From NCBI GenBank assembly GCA_963575745.1, contig CAUYUJ010005038.1:1-64000 (forward strand): a stretch of DNA of 64,000 nucleotides, read 5' to 3'. Shown here in pieces: positions 10,496 to 20,473 of this stretch (position 1 is the first letter of the stretch; every line of letters starts with the position of its first letter). The position numbers and the translations under genes were made by a program. This stretch comes from Prorocentrum cordatum. Taxonomy: Eukaryota; Sar; Dinophyceae; Prorocentrales; Prorocentraceae. Below the pieces are notes generated by a model. That model had not been told where the DNA came from and searched no databases. It saw only the letters and a program-made list of their open reading frames with translations.

Positions 10496-11150
10496 AAATG
10501 TGGCCCGGGAATGGAATTCTGGGAACTCGAAGAACACGAAGTGGCCTACAGTTGGCTCCGGGCATTCAAAATCATGCCCAGGAATGGAGTTCTGGGAACT
10601 CGAAGACCACGAAATGGCCTACAGTTGGCTCCGGGCATCCAAAATGTGGCCCGGGAATGGAGTTCTGGGAACTCGAAGAGCACGAAGTGGCCTACAGTTG
10701 GCTCCGGGCATCCAACATGTGGCCCGGGAATGGAGTTCTGGGAACTCGAAGAGCACGAAGTGGCCTACAGTTGGCTCCGGGCATTCAGAATGTGGCCCGG
10801 GAATGGAGTTCTGGGGTGTCAAGTACGAGGAATTGTGTGACTGTTGCGTCCGGCTATTCCGAATGTGGCCCGGGAATGGCGTTCTGGGAACTCGAATACC
10901 ACGAAGTGGCCTACAGTTGGCTCCGGGCATCCAAAATGTGGCCCGGGAATGGAGTTCTGGGAAATGGAAGAGCACGAAGTGGCCTACAGTTGCATCCGGC
11001 CCTCCAGAATGTGGCCTGGGAATGGAGTTCTGGGAAGTCGAAGAGCACGAAGTGTGTGACTGTTGGTGAAAAACGAGCGGGGCCCCCTGCCGCCCGGCAA
11101 CTCCCAACGCCTGCCCGGACCCCCCTGTGGAGTGATCTGTGAGCTCTTTT
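10496..11150 (+). repeat. 73 bp tandem array 1 with conserved tail
   Basis: About seven units of 73 bp share GTGGCCCGGGAATGGAGTTC, CTCGAAGAGCACGAAGTGGC and TACAGTTGGCTCCGGGCAT. The last unit switches to GTGTGACTGTTGG and joins a fixed tail containing GAAAAACGAGC and GGAGTGATCTGTGAGCTC. The same tail ends the other two arrays. Confidence 0.92.
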
Positions 11151-11376
11151 TACCCTACTAGAAACCTATCAGTCTTCGCTGTTAGGTATTATCCCGGCAA
11201 AGCAACCTAACATCGATGTGGTACTGTGCAACACCACGGCACTATCTCTACACTCAGATGGATTAAGCAACCTAACAGCGTTGTGTAGAAGCATATATGA
11301 AAGCATTCCCCTTAAGATTCAGATGAAAATCCAGTTGTAGAATTCTGCTGTTCTCGCAGTCGTAGTCGCATTCGCG

Positions 11377-11934
11377 ATGACAGTCGCAGCGGCAACGGCA
11401 GTCGCAGTCACAGCCTCAGCCTCAGCCTGCCTCCTCCTCCTCCTCCTCTTTCTCCTGCTCCTCCTCCTCCTCCTCCTCCTCATCGTGGCCATCTCGGACG
11501 AGCTCGAGACCTTCAAGCAGGAGGTCCAGACGCTCCGCGAGGGCGACGAGGCGCAGCAGGCAGCGCTCAAGACTCTCGGATCGCCGACTGCCTCTCTCGT
11601 CCTGGCAGTAGTCGAGGCCCTGATCGGCTGCGACATCGGCGGCGCGTGCAAGAAGATCCTGGAGGCATGGCTCATCAGGGCCAACGGGGCGCCCGAGGAC
11701 GACACCACGATAGCGAAGACCACGATCGAGGACGCGGTCACTTTCATCAGGCTCGAGAAATGCCACGAGACGAAGAACACGAAGATCCTCTTCGCCATGA
11801 ACGAGTGGGACATGCGCCCACACATCCTCGCCGCCCTCCGCTGCGAGGGCTCGGCCATCATCCATACGGGGGTCATGCCAGCGGGCTGGCTCGAGGAGGA
11901 GCTGTCGACGTGGCTCGACGCGCTCGCTCAGTAG
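11377..11934 (+). CDS. Hypothetical protein with N-terminal Leu-rich membrane segment encoded by triplet repeat
   Basis: An ATG in the seed sequence opens a 185-residue frame. Residues 1-18 are Ala/Thr/Val-rich. Residues 19-37 are almost pure leucine, written by a CTC/CTG triplet tract, and would form a membrane anchor or signal. From about residue 40 the sequence becomes a normal mixed protein with strongly GC-ending codons (ISDELETFKQEVQTLREGD, then a probable helical region, then FAMNEWDMRPHILAALRCEG and VMPAGWLEEELSTWLDALAQ at the C-terminus). I do not recognise the family. It lies inside the composite insertion, so it looks like a captured gene or exon whose start is supplied by element sequence. 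The opposite-strand frame over the same bases is a shadow. Confidence 0.55.
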   Translation: MTVAAATAVAVTASASACLLLLLLFLLLLLLLLLLIVAISDELETFKQEVQTLREGDEAQQAALKTLGSPTASLVLAVVEALIGCDIGGACKKILEAWLIRANGAPEDDTTIAKTTIEDAVTFIRLEKCHETKNTKILFAMNEWDMRPHILAALRCEGSAIIHTGVMPAGWLEEELSTWLDALAQ

Positions 11935-12525
11935 ACGGAGCTCCTGATGATCACGAACTGAAGGCGCCTGTGCTACCTCTGTCGCGTGGCCCCGCCGCGC
12001 GTGACCTCTCTCTTCCCATCCTCTTTGTTCGTTCAAGCTCGCCGCCTCGCGCGGCACCGGTCCAGACACCAGTCATCAGCATTAGATACGCTCGCCCGTC
12101 GGCCGCACCCACAGACTCACACGGCGATCGGGAGGTTGAATCGCCGAGTCTAGGAGCTGAGGTCGCCCCAGAGCATGACTTCTCGGCCGACGAAGCGGCG
12201 GCAGCAGACTTCGGACTATAGTTATCTTCTGACAGATACCATTCATCGTATAGTTGTGTGCAGAGATCGGGCACCGTGATGGCTGTCACGGAGTCTGCGC
12301 TTGAATCCCTCTTCATTGTAGTGCCGCCACCCCTCACCCCGCACAGCCAGCCACGCCGCTCGAGCACCTGCCTGTGCACGCGCTTTGCGAGTTACGGAGT
12401 CCAGCCCTCCGTGCGACGGGATTCTTTTCGAAGCGGTGGTATAGCCATCGAAGCCTTCTTTTTGCAAGACTCCAGCCATCCATTCAGGCCAGAGCACTCA
12501 TCCCAGATGTCGACGAATAAAAAAG
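11935..12525. other. Single-copy stretch without a recognised gene
   Basis: About 590 bases between the captured coding sequence and the next triplet tract, with no repeats and no convincing frame. It may be the 3' untranslated part or flank carried along with the gene at 11377. Confidence 0.5.
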
Positions 12526-12529
12526 TCCT

Positions 12530-13205
12530 CCTCGTCTTGCTCGTCCTCCTCCTCCTGGTGCTCTCTCCTCCTCCTCCTCCTCCTCCTCCTCCTCCTCCTC
12601 CTCCTCCTCCTGGTGGTCCTCGTTCTCCTCCTCCTGGTGCTCTCCCCCCCCTCCTCCTCCTCGTCCTCCTCCTCCTCCTCCTCGTCCTCCTCCTCCTCTT
12701 CCTCCTCCTCCTCCTCCTCCTCCTCCTCCTCCTGGTAGTCCTCCCCCTCCCCTCCTCCTCTTCCTCCTCCTCTTCCTGGTCGTCCTCGTTCTCGTCCTCC
12801 TCGTCTTGCTCGTCCTCCTCCTCCTGGTGTTCTCTCCTCCTCCTCCTCCTCCTCCTCCTCCTCCTCCTCCTGGTGGTCCTCGTTCTCCTCCTCCTGGTAC
12901 TCTCCCCCCCCTCCTCCTCCTCCTCCTCGTCCTCGTCCTCCTCCTCCTCCTCCTCCTCTTCCTCCTCCTCCTCCTCCTCCTCCTCCTCCTCCTCCTCCTC
13001 CTCCTGGTACTCCTCCCCCTCCCCTCCTCCTCCTCCTCCTCTTCCTGGTCGTCCTCCTCCTCCTGGTCGTCCTCCTCCTCCTGTTCGTCCTCCTCCTCCT
13101 CCTGCTCGTCCTTCTTCTCCTGCTCCTCCTGCTCCTCGTCCTGCTCCTGCTCGTCCTCGTCCTCCTGGTCTTGCTCGTCCTCCTCCTCGTCGTGCTCTTG
13201 CCCCT
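12530..13205 (+). repeat. CTC triplet microsatellite block 1
   Basis: Runs of CTC broken by CTGGTGGTCCTCGTTCTCC and CTGGTGCTCTCC in a repeated pattern, so the tract has a higher-order unit of about 300 bp. Long Leu/Ser/Pro frames on the + strand and Glu/Arg/Gly frames on the - strand are composition artefacts. Confidence 0.95.
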
Positions 13206-13745
13206 GCTGAAATTGTGGCCCAGGAATGGAAGTTCTGGGAAGTCGAAGAGCACGAAGTTGCCTACAGTTGGCTACGGGCATTCAAAATGTGGCCCGGGAA
13301 TGGAGTTCTGGGAACTCGAAGAGCACGAAGTGGCCTACAGTTGGCTCCGGGCATTCAAAAGGTGGCCCGGGAATGGAGTTCTGGGGACTCGAAGACCACG
13401 AAGTGGCCTACAGTTGGCTCCGGGCATTCAAAATGTGGCCCGGGAATGGAGTTCTGGGAACTCGAAGAGCACGAAGTGTGTGACTGTTGCATCCGGCCCT
13501 CCAGAATGTGGCCCGGGAATGGAGTTCTGGGATCTCGAAGGCGTTCTGGGATCTCGAAGAACACAAAGTGTGTGACTGTTGATCCGGGTATTCAGAATGT
13601 GGCCTGGGAATGGAGTTCTGGGAAGTCGAAGAGCACGAAGTGTGTGACTGTTGATAAAAAAACGAGCCCGGCACCCTGCCGCCCGGCAACTCCCCAACAC
13701 CTGCCCGGACCCCCCTGTGGAGTGATCTGTGAGCTCTTTTGAGTC
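13206..13745 (+). repeat. 73 bp tandem array 2 with conserved tail
   Basis: About six units of the same 73 bp family as at 10496, with the same change to GTGTGACTGTTG in the last units and the same tail ending GTGAGCTCTTTT. Confidence 0.92.
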
Positions 13746-13786
13746 AACTAGAAACCTATCAGTCTTCGCTGTTAGGTAAAAATACA

Positions 13787-14330
13787 GTTGTCGAATTCTG
13801 CTGTTCTCGCAGTCGTAGTAGCATTCGCGATGACAGTCGCAGCGGCAACGGCAGTCGCAGTCACAGCCTCAGCCTCAGCCTGCCTCCTCCTCCTCCTCCT
13901 CCTCTTTCTCCTGCTCCTCCTCCTCCTCCTCCTCCTCTTCCTCCTGCTCGTCCTGGTTCTCGTCCTCCTCGTCTTGCTCGTCCTCCTCCTCCTGGTGCTC
14001 TCTCCTCCTCCTCCTCCTCCTCCTCCTCCTCCTCCTGGTGGTCCTCGTTCTCCTCCTCCTGGTGCTCTCCCCCCCCCTCCTCCTCCTCGTCCTCCTCCTC
14101 CTCCTCCTCCTCGTCCTCCTCCTCCTCTTCCTCCTCCTCCTCCTCCTCCTCCTCCTGGTAGTCCTCCCCCTCCCCTCCTCCTCCTCCTCCTCCTCCTCTT
14201 CCTGGTCGTCCTCGTTCTCGTCCTCCTCGTCTTGCTCGTCCTCCTCCTCCTGGTGTTCTCTCCTCCTCCTCCTCCTCCTCCTCCTCCTCCTCCTCCTGGT
14301 GGTCCTCGTTCTCCTCCTCCTGGTACTCAG
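13787..14330 (+). repeat. Seed sequence and CTC triplet block 2
   Basis: The seed (13787-13870) is followed by CTC triplets with the same internal pattern as block 1, including two closely similar halves. No coding sequence follows here, unlike the copy at 11377. Confidence 0.93.
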
Positions 14331-14334
14331 GAAA

Positions 14335-15000
14335 GCCCAGGAATGGAGTTCTGGGAAGTCGAAGAGCACGAAGTGGCCTACAGTTGGCTCCGGGCATTCA
14401 AAATGTGGCCCGGGAATGGAGTTCTGGGAACTCGAAGAGCACGAAGTGGCCTACAGTTGGCTCCGGGCATTCAAAATGTGGCCCGGGAATGGAGTTCTGG
14501 GAACTCGAAGAGCACGAAGTGGCCTACAGTTGGCTCCGGGCATCCAAAATGTGGCCCGGGAATGGAGTTCTGGGAAATGGAAGAGCACGAAGTGGCCTAC
14601 AGTTGCATCCGGGTAAGAATGTGGCCCGGGAATGGAGTTCTGGGAAGTCGAAGAGCACGAAGTGTGTGACTGTTGGTGAAAAACGAGCCCGGCACCTGCC
14701 GCCCGGGCTCCCGGACCCTCCCTCTGGGATCTCAAGAGTTCTGGGAGTTGAGAAGAGCACGAAGTGTGTGACTGTTGCATCCGGGAATGTGGCCCGGGAA
14801 TGGCGTTCTGCGAAGAGCGTGTGTGACTGTTGCATCCGGGAATGTGGCCTGGGAATGGAGTTCTGGGAAGTCGAAGAGCACGAAGTGTGTGACTGTTGGT
14901 GAAAAACGAGCCCGGCACCTGCCGCCCGGCAACTCCCAACACCTGCCCGGACCCCCCTGTGGAGTGATCTGTGAGCTCTTTTGAGTCCACTAGAAACCTA
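14335..15000 (+). repeat. 73 bp tandem array 3, with degraded units and a duplicated tail
   Basis: Four good 73 bp units are followed by shortened ones (14610-14880). The tail appears twice, once truncated at about 14680-14720 and once complete at about 14900-14985. Confidence 0.9.
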
Positions 15001-15019
15001 TCAGTCTTCGCTGTTAGGT

Positions 15020-15970
15020 AAAAACACATCCCCAGGAAGTCGTCGAGAGGTCCAGGGGCCGCGCACAGAAAGCATCACGACATCGGACGTCCAGAGAGGA
15101 GGTAGGAACACGAGGAGGAGGGAGCCCATACCTCCTGGCGACGCAACACCAAATACAACAAAAGCTTCCCCGCGACTTTCCCCAGAGACTAACTACAGAA
15201 ACTCCTTTCGTATTCTGGCCAGAAGCATCCAGAAACGATGTACATTAGCCCTGGCGGGGGGAATGATGGCGATGGTGATGTTCATGATGACGACGGTGAC
15301 GATCCTAGCTAGAACCACGCGCGCGCTTCGCGCTCCAAGGCTGCGCACGAGTGGCCCAGGACGGCCCCAAGACGGCCGAAGAGAGCCCCAAGACGAGTTC
15401 GAGAGGGGTCCCAGACGGAGAAAGCCAACCTCGAATTCCGAGCTTCCGGCCCAAGAGGCTCCAGGAGGCGCCAAAATGCCGCCAAGAGGCGCCAAAAGGC
15501 TCCCAAAAGCACCCCAAGACGTTCCGAGAGGCACCCCAAGAGAGGTCCAAGAAACAAAAATCGTGCCATTCCTATTTTCTCTTAGGGCGTTCGGCTCCGA
15601 AGCTGGAAAACACGACCCAGAGCAGGAGGGTTGAGAACAGTACTACCAGCACTGGTGTTTCACTCTTTTGCTTCCTCTTGCTCCTCGAGCCGACAGTCGG
15701 CGCCGCGTATTGACGGTGCACGCGGGCTCAGAGGAGCCCTCGGTCTGCGTCAGGGGCTGCGGCCTGCAGGCCAGAGGGAGCTTAGTTTGCGATGGCATGG
15801 TCTTGGCGTGTCGGGGCCGCTTCGTTTGAAGGGGGCATATCTGATTTGCTCGTTGTATGGAGTTAGCGGTCGAGCATGCGAATCAGAATCCCCGCCCTTG
15901 CATATCGAAACATGCCAACCTATGCTGTAGTATGCTGTCTCATTCACATACATATACATATACATATATT
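15020..15970 (+). repeat. Module D, copy 1
   Basis: Nearly identical to 19500-20446. It contains a short ATGATGRCG-rich stretch (about 15265-15300), a CCAAGAGG array (about 15355-15560) and about 400 bases of single-copy-like sequence ending in CATATA repeats. No gene is called. Confidence 0.93.
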
Positions 15971-16074
15971 CCTCTTCCTATATTTTTACAAGCCCGGGCG
16001 GCCGCAAAACCCCGCACCCCCCCCCCCCCCCAAACCGGACTCCAGGGATCTTGGGGCTTTGGGACCCTCCGGAC

Positions 16075-16640
16075 GCCCATTGAAGCGGTCCCGAGTGCCT
16101 CAAGAGCGCTCCAAGACAGGCACAAAGCGCTCCAAGACGCCAAAGATAGCCCCAAGACAGCCTCAGGAGCCCCCAAGACGCCCCAAGCGGCCCCAAAGAA
16201 GCCTCCCAAGACGGCCCCGGGAGGCCGAAATGGTCAATTTTCCAATGTGTTTTTCGATGTTTTCTGCTTTCTCGCCATTTTAGCTTTCCGACGCTCCAAG
16301 ACAGAACTAGAGGCCCTCAAGAGCGCCCCAAGATGGCCCGGGCGGCGCCCAAAACGGCCCCAACACGGCCCCAAGACGGCTCTGGAGCGCCCCGAAACAG
16401 CCCAAGAGGCGCCCAAAAGGGCCCAAGAGGGCCCCGAGAAAGCTTCAAACGAGCCCCCACAGGGCGATCAAAAGTTCAAACATCTAACTTTTCGCCCCAA
16501 GTGGGCCCCAGGAGGCCCCAGGAGGGCCCCAAGAGGCCCCAAGAGGCTTCCAAAGGCCCCGAGGACTCCCAAAAAGAACCCACGAGGCCCCAAAATGGCT
16601 CTCCAAAAGGCAGCCAAAACGGCCCCCCAAGAGGCTTCAA
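16075..16640 (+). repeat. CCAAGA phased array with cassette
   Basis: As in the other arrays, CCAAGA motifs are spaced at 10-11 bases. The cassette at about 16225-16305 has ATGGTCAATTTTCC and ends in AGCTTTCCGACGCTCCAAG. Confidence 0.85.
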
Positions 16641-16754
16641 AACTGCTCAATCGCCCCACTTGACCGCCACCTCCGGAACGGCTTCGCTGCGCTGCTCCGT
16701 TGTTTGCCAGACAGTGGCATCCCACGCAAAACACCAAAATGCTTGAAATCCCGG

Positions 16755-16800
16755 GTTCGCAACCAAATTCCCGGGAAATCGGCTGCGAACCCGGGATTCG
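16755..16800. repeat. Hairpin of 13 bp arms with palindromic loop
   Basis: The arms TCCCGGGTTCGCA and TGCGAACCCGGGA are perfectly complementary, and the loop itself contains TTCCCGGGAA. A second version lies at about 23180-23228, with a different loop and one changed base in the right arm. Confidence 0.75.
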
Positions 16801-16979
16801 GCACATTTCCCCGGAATTCGGTAGATGTCCTGAGCATTTCCAGGATCTGGTACGTTGCCTGCATGCTTGCTGCCCTATGCCCTATCGCATCCCAGAATAA
16901 TCGTTCCATGGAGGTTTCACGAGGGCCCTTCCAAGTTATTAAGGAAACATTGTTTTCCACACGTGTTCGCACACATGCA

Positions 16980-17000
16980 TCCGTAGCCGTTGGCTTACAT
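16980..17000 (+). other. Possible degenerate relict spliced leader
   Basis: The bases TCCGTAGCC match the first nine of the dinoflagellate leader and are followed, two bases short, by TTGGCT, which matches the later core. It lies about 30 bases before the ATG at 17031, the position expected for a reinserted trans-spliced mRNA. The match could be chance. Confidence 0.4.
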
Positions 17001-17030
17001 TTTTAAGCTGTCGCATACGGCACATCCTCG

Positions 17031-17534
17031 ATGTCTGTATTCGCTTGCTCCGATTGTGGCGAGACCCTGCCTGCAGAATCATTCTCCACAACACAACTTC
17101 AGCAGTCCAATCGGGCTTGCAAGTCGTGTGCCAGTCGACGGGAAACACAGTCACGGTCAGCCCCCCAACACAAAGACTATCAATGCACTCGTTGCGGGGA
17201 CATGCACGATCGAACTCACTTCAGCCCTTGCCAGCTGCACCGATCCACTCGGACGTGCAAGGCGTGCGCCACTGACGGCCGTCCGAAGCAAGACCTCTTC
17301 TCCTGCACGCGCTGCGGAGAGCTCTGGGACAGGACCCACTTCGACGCGAGGCACCTCAAAGCACGCAGCACTACGCGGGTTTGCAATTCCTGCAATGCGT
17401 GCCTTACCTTACCTTACCTCATGATATTCCTCCCTTCGCCGCGCCTCCCCAAATCGTCCTCCACTTCTTTCCCGCCCCTTCTGTCCGACGTTTTGTCTTT
17501 CCGGAGCCTCCACGGCCGCTCTCATCGCCGCTGA
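17031..17534 (+). CDS. Zinc-binding protein with three Stc1-like Cys4 repeats
   Basis: The 167-residue frame starts at an ATG and holds three tandem copies of a CxxCG...F...CxxC module: CSDCGETLPAESF to ACKSC (about residues 6-33), CTRCGDMHDRTHF to CKAC (about 51-78) and CTRCGELWDRTHF to CNSC (about 91-121). This spacing resembles the Stc1 zinc-binding domain, named for a fission yeast protein that links RNA interference to chromatin modification; function here is not implied by that. After residue 125 the sequence runs into TACCT repeats and low-complexity Ser/Pro/Leu, so the true C-terminus may have been lost or changed on insertion. Codons mostly end in G or C, as in other genes of this genome. 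No introns are needed, which fits a retrocopy. Confidence 0.7.
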   Translation: MSVFACSDCGETLPAESFSTTQLQQSNRACKSCASRRETQSRSAPQHKDYQCTRCGDMHDRTHFSPCQLHRSTRTCKACATDGRPKQDLFSCTRCGELWDRTHFDARHLKARSTTRVCNSCNACLTLPYLMIFLPSPRLPKSSSTSFPPLLSDVLSFRSLHGRSHRR

Positions 17535-17689
17535 TCGGTCCGCTGGGACATTCTCATGGAGTCCCAGTGGCGCGCGGACCAGCAGAGCGAGGGCGCGAGC
17601 AAGTAAGGTGCAGGTCCGGGAACTGGGCGCGAACCGGCCGCGGTTCAAAGACCGTGGAGGGCCGCGCTAGACGCCAACGCGCGCAAGGG

Positions 17690-17731
17690 TTGAAGGACCA
17701 AGGTGCACGGCGCGAAGCGCCAATGCAGTCT

Positions 17732-17772
<41 letters not shown>

Positions 17773-17780
17773 TATATATA
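17690..17780 (+). repeat. SINE-like end: GGCGCGAAGCGCC hairpin followed by a TA tail
   Basis: AAGGTGCACGGCGCGAAGCG, then CCAATGCAGTCTTG, then a TA microsatellite. Similar ends occur at 43140-43255 (+) and 22930-23005 (-). Confidence 0.6.
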
Positions 17781-18325
17781 TGCGCATATTCGCCATATGG
17801 TTAGAGAGGGTTGGATACTCCGCCTGGTCATTTCTCCACAGGCGTGGGTGCTCGAATCCACCCAGCTGGCTGCCTGATGCCGACGAGTTGAGCCTGGTAC
17901 CCCGTCGTTGCGGTGCCGCAACTCTCAGCATCTGCCTGGTGCTTGAGCAGCAGCATATTTCTCCGTGCATACATGACCAACACGCCCCAAGAGGGCGCCC
18001 GAGACCCCCACGAGGCCCCAAGCAGCCAACACGAGGCCTCCAAGACGCCTCACAACCCGTGCAATTTGACTTCCCAGAGGGCCCCGAGAGGCAAAATTGG
18101 TTCCGTTCTCTTCGGAAAACGTACATGTCAACCGGATTCGTGTTTTTCGTCTTCGCACCGAGCTTGTCCCCAAGAGGCCCCCAAGCAGACCCCAAGGGGC
18201 TTCCAATGTATGTATTTATGTATGCATGTCTGTATGTATGTATGGATGGATGGGTGGATGAACGCATGGATGGATGGATGGATGGATGGATGGATACGGA
18301 TGGGGATGGATATGTAAATGTATAT
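17781..18325 (+). repeat. Module E, copy 1
   Basis: Nearly identical to 20474-21026. It starts at ATGCGCATATTCGCC, contains a tRNA-like segment (17798-17870), a short CCAAGAGG array with cassette (about 18083-18175) and ends in ATGG/ATGT repeats (18205-18325). It abuts module C copy 2 directly at 18326. Confidence 0.92.
17798..17870 (+). other. tRNA-like segment with A-box and B-box resemblance
   Basis: TGGTTAGAGAGG (17798-17809) resembles a D-arm or A-box and GGTGCTCGAATCC (17847-17859) resembles a T-arm or B-box, 49 bases apart. Between them GCCTG and CAGGC can pair around a 12-base loop. I cannot close an acceptor stem, so this is not called a tRNA gene; it could be the head of a tRNA-derived SINE. 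Confidence 0.35.
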
Positions 18326-18326
18326 A

Positions 18327-19051
18327 GAGGCCTCCAAGAGGGCTCCGAGATGCTGAAGATGGCCTCCAGACGTCCAAGGACGCCCCCAAGAGGCCCCAAG
18401 AAACCTCCAACATGCGTCCCAAGAGGGCCCCTAGACGCAAAAATTGGCCCATTCCCTTCGTAAAACGTACATTTTCAACAAAGTTGTCTTTTGGGTTTTC
18501 CGACGTTACAGGACGGCCCAAGAGGCGCCCAAGACCGCCCCAAGACGGCCCAAGAAGCTTCCAAGAGGGCCCCAGGACAGCCCAAGAGGGCCCCAAGACG
18601 GCCCAAGAGGCGCCCAAGATGGCCCAAGAGGGCCCCAAGACGGGCCCAAGAGGGGGCCCAGAGGGGGACCACGAACCGCAAGCTCGAGCCTTCCGCCCCA
18701 AGAGGCCGCCAGGAGGCCCCAAGGAGGCCCCTCAAGAGGCCCCAGGAGACCCCCAAGAGGCCCAAAGGAGGCCCCGAGAAGCCCCAAATCGGCCCCCAAA
18801 ATGCTTCGAACTTGCTTCCAGGAGGCCCCCGACAGGTTCAGAGGCTCCCGAGAAGCTACGTCAAACTCCCAGCGAGCGGCCGGACGAGGCCCCCCAAAAA
18901 TCCCAAGAGGGTTCCAGTATTTGTATCCTTCAGCGCTCTCTGGCCTTCTTCCCCCTGCCCCCTTCCCTGCGACTTTCGTTGACTCAAGCTCGCCTCCTCT
19001 CCATTTCCTCTCTCTGCCTCTCTCTCTGTCTGTCTTCTTCTCTCTCTCTCT

Positions 19052-19082
<31 letters not shown>

Positions 19083-19496
19083 CTTCGCTCTCTGTCTGTC
19101 TGTTTCTCTCTCTCTCTCTCCCTCTCTTTCTCTCTCTTTCTCTTTCTTCCTTTCAGATTCCGTGTCCTTGCGACCTTCTGCAGTCCCCGACGTCGCCACG
19201 GCTGGATCCGCTCGAGCGTGTCTTGTGATGTGCGGCGGTGCGAAGCCCGTCCCACTGATCAAGGCACAGGTGCGAAATGATGGGTCCATCATTTCTTGCC
19301 TTGCCATGTGCGTTTTCCCAATCGATTCCTGGGCCCGAGGTCGCAAAAATTACGACGTCGGAGGTCTGGGGAGGCGGGAAGCACGACCTGGACCTCCGAC
19401 GTCTTGGAAGAATCACGACGGCGGTTTCGGTCAATTTTCGGCCTCCGGGGCCCCTCGCAGGGTCCCGGGACCGTCAGAAAACGACTCAGGATGAAA
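18327..19496 (+). repeat. Module C, copy 2
   Basis: Matches 7333-8497 throughout. The CT microsatellite (about 19010-19150) differs in length from copy 1. Confidence 0.93.
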
Positions 19497-19499
19497 AAA

Positions 19500-20446
19500 C
19501 ACACATCCCCAGGAAGTCGTCGAGAGGTCCAGGGGCCGCGCACAGAAAGCATCACGACATCGGACGTCCAGAGAGGAGGTAGGAACACGAGGAGGAGGGA
19601 GCCCATACCTCCTGGCGACGCAACACCAAATACAACAAAAGCTTCCCCGCGACTTTCCCCAGAGACTAACTACAGAAACTCCTTTCGTATTCTGGCCAGA
19701 AGCATCCAGAAACGATGTACATTAGCCCTGGCGGGGGGAATGATGGCGATGGTGATGTTCATGATGACGACGGTGACGATCCTAGCTAGAACCACGCGCG
19801 CGCTTCGCGCTCCAAGGCTGCGCACGAGTGGCCCAGGACGGCCCCAAGACGGCCCACGAGAGCCCCAAGACGAGTTCGAGAGGGGTCCCAGACGGAGAAA
19901 GCCAACCTCGAATTCCGAGCTTCCGGCCCAAGAGGCTCCAGGAGGCGCCAAAATGCCGCCAAGAGGCGCCAAAAGGCTCCCAAAAGCACCCCAAGACGTT
20001 CCGAGAGGCACCCCAAGAGAGGTCCAAGAAACAAAAATCGTGCCATTCCTATTTTCTCTTAGGGCGTTCGGCTCCGAAGCTGGAAAACACGACCCAGAGC
20101 AGGAGGGTTGAGAACAGTACTACCAGCACTGGTGTTTCACTCTTTTGCTTCCTCTTGCTCCTCGAGCCGACAGTCGGCGCCGCGTATTGACGGTGCACGC
20201 GGGCTCAGAGGAGCCCTCGGTCTGCGTCAGGGGCTGCGGCCTGCAGGCCAGAGGGAGCTTAGTTTGCGACGGCATGGTCTTGGCGTGTCGGGGCCGCTTC
20301 GTTTGAAGGGGGCATATCTGATTTTCTCGTTGTATGGAGTTAGCGGTCGAGCATGCGAATCAGAATCCCCGCCCTTGCATATCGAAACATGCCAACCTAT
20401 GCTGTAGTATGCTGTCTCATTTACATACATATACATATACATATAT
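19500..20446 (+). repeat. Module D, copy 2
   Basis: Matches 15020-15970. It joins module C copy 2 within a short run of A, marking the empty site that corresponds to the 6.5 kb insertion in unit 1. Confidence 0.93.
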
Positions 20447-20473
20447 ATATATGTATACATACATACATATATA

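Larger units (their letters stand above)
8498..15019. mobile_element. 6.5 kb composite insertion with short inverted ends
   Basis: Modules C and D are directly joined at about 19496-19501 but separated here by 6.5 kb, so this is a filled site opposite an empty site. The inserted DNA carries CCTAACAGCGA near its left end (8515-8525) and the inverse TCGCTGTTAGG at its right end (15008-15018). The same termini recur inside at 11176-11186, 11271-11280 and 13766-13776, splitting it into three related sub-units. Each sub-unit has a short seed sequence, an expanded simple repeat and a 73 bp tandem array with a fixed tail. No transposase was seen, so it would be non-autonomous. Confidence 0.65.
15971..17780. 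mobile_element. 1.8 kb insertion between modules D and E (copy 1 only)
   Basis: In the second C-D-E unit, D runs into E across only a TA/CATA microsatellite (20446-20474). Here 1.8 kb is present instead: a C-rich stretch (16017-16031), a CCAAGAGG array, a hairpin, the Stc1-like gene and a SINE-like end with a TA tail. Both edges lie in TA-rich microsatellites, so the breakpoints are approximate. Confidence 0.6.

Noticed and set aside
12258-13742. 494-codon frame with Pro/Leu/Ser runs
   Set aside because: It spans the CTC microsatellite and the 73 bp array and has no protein-like segment of its own.
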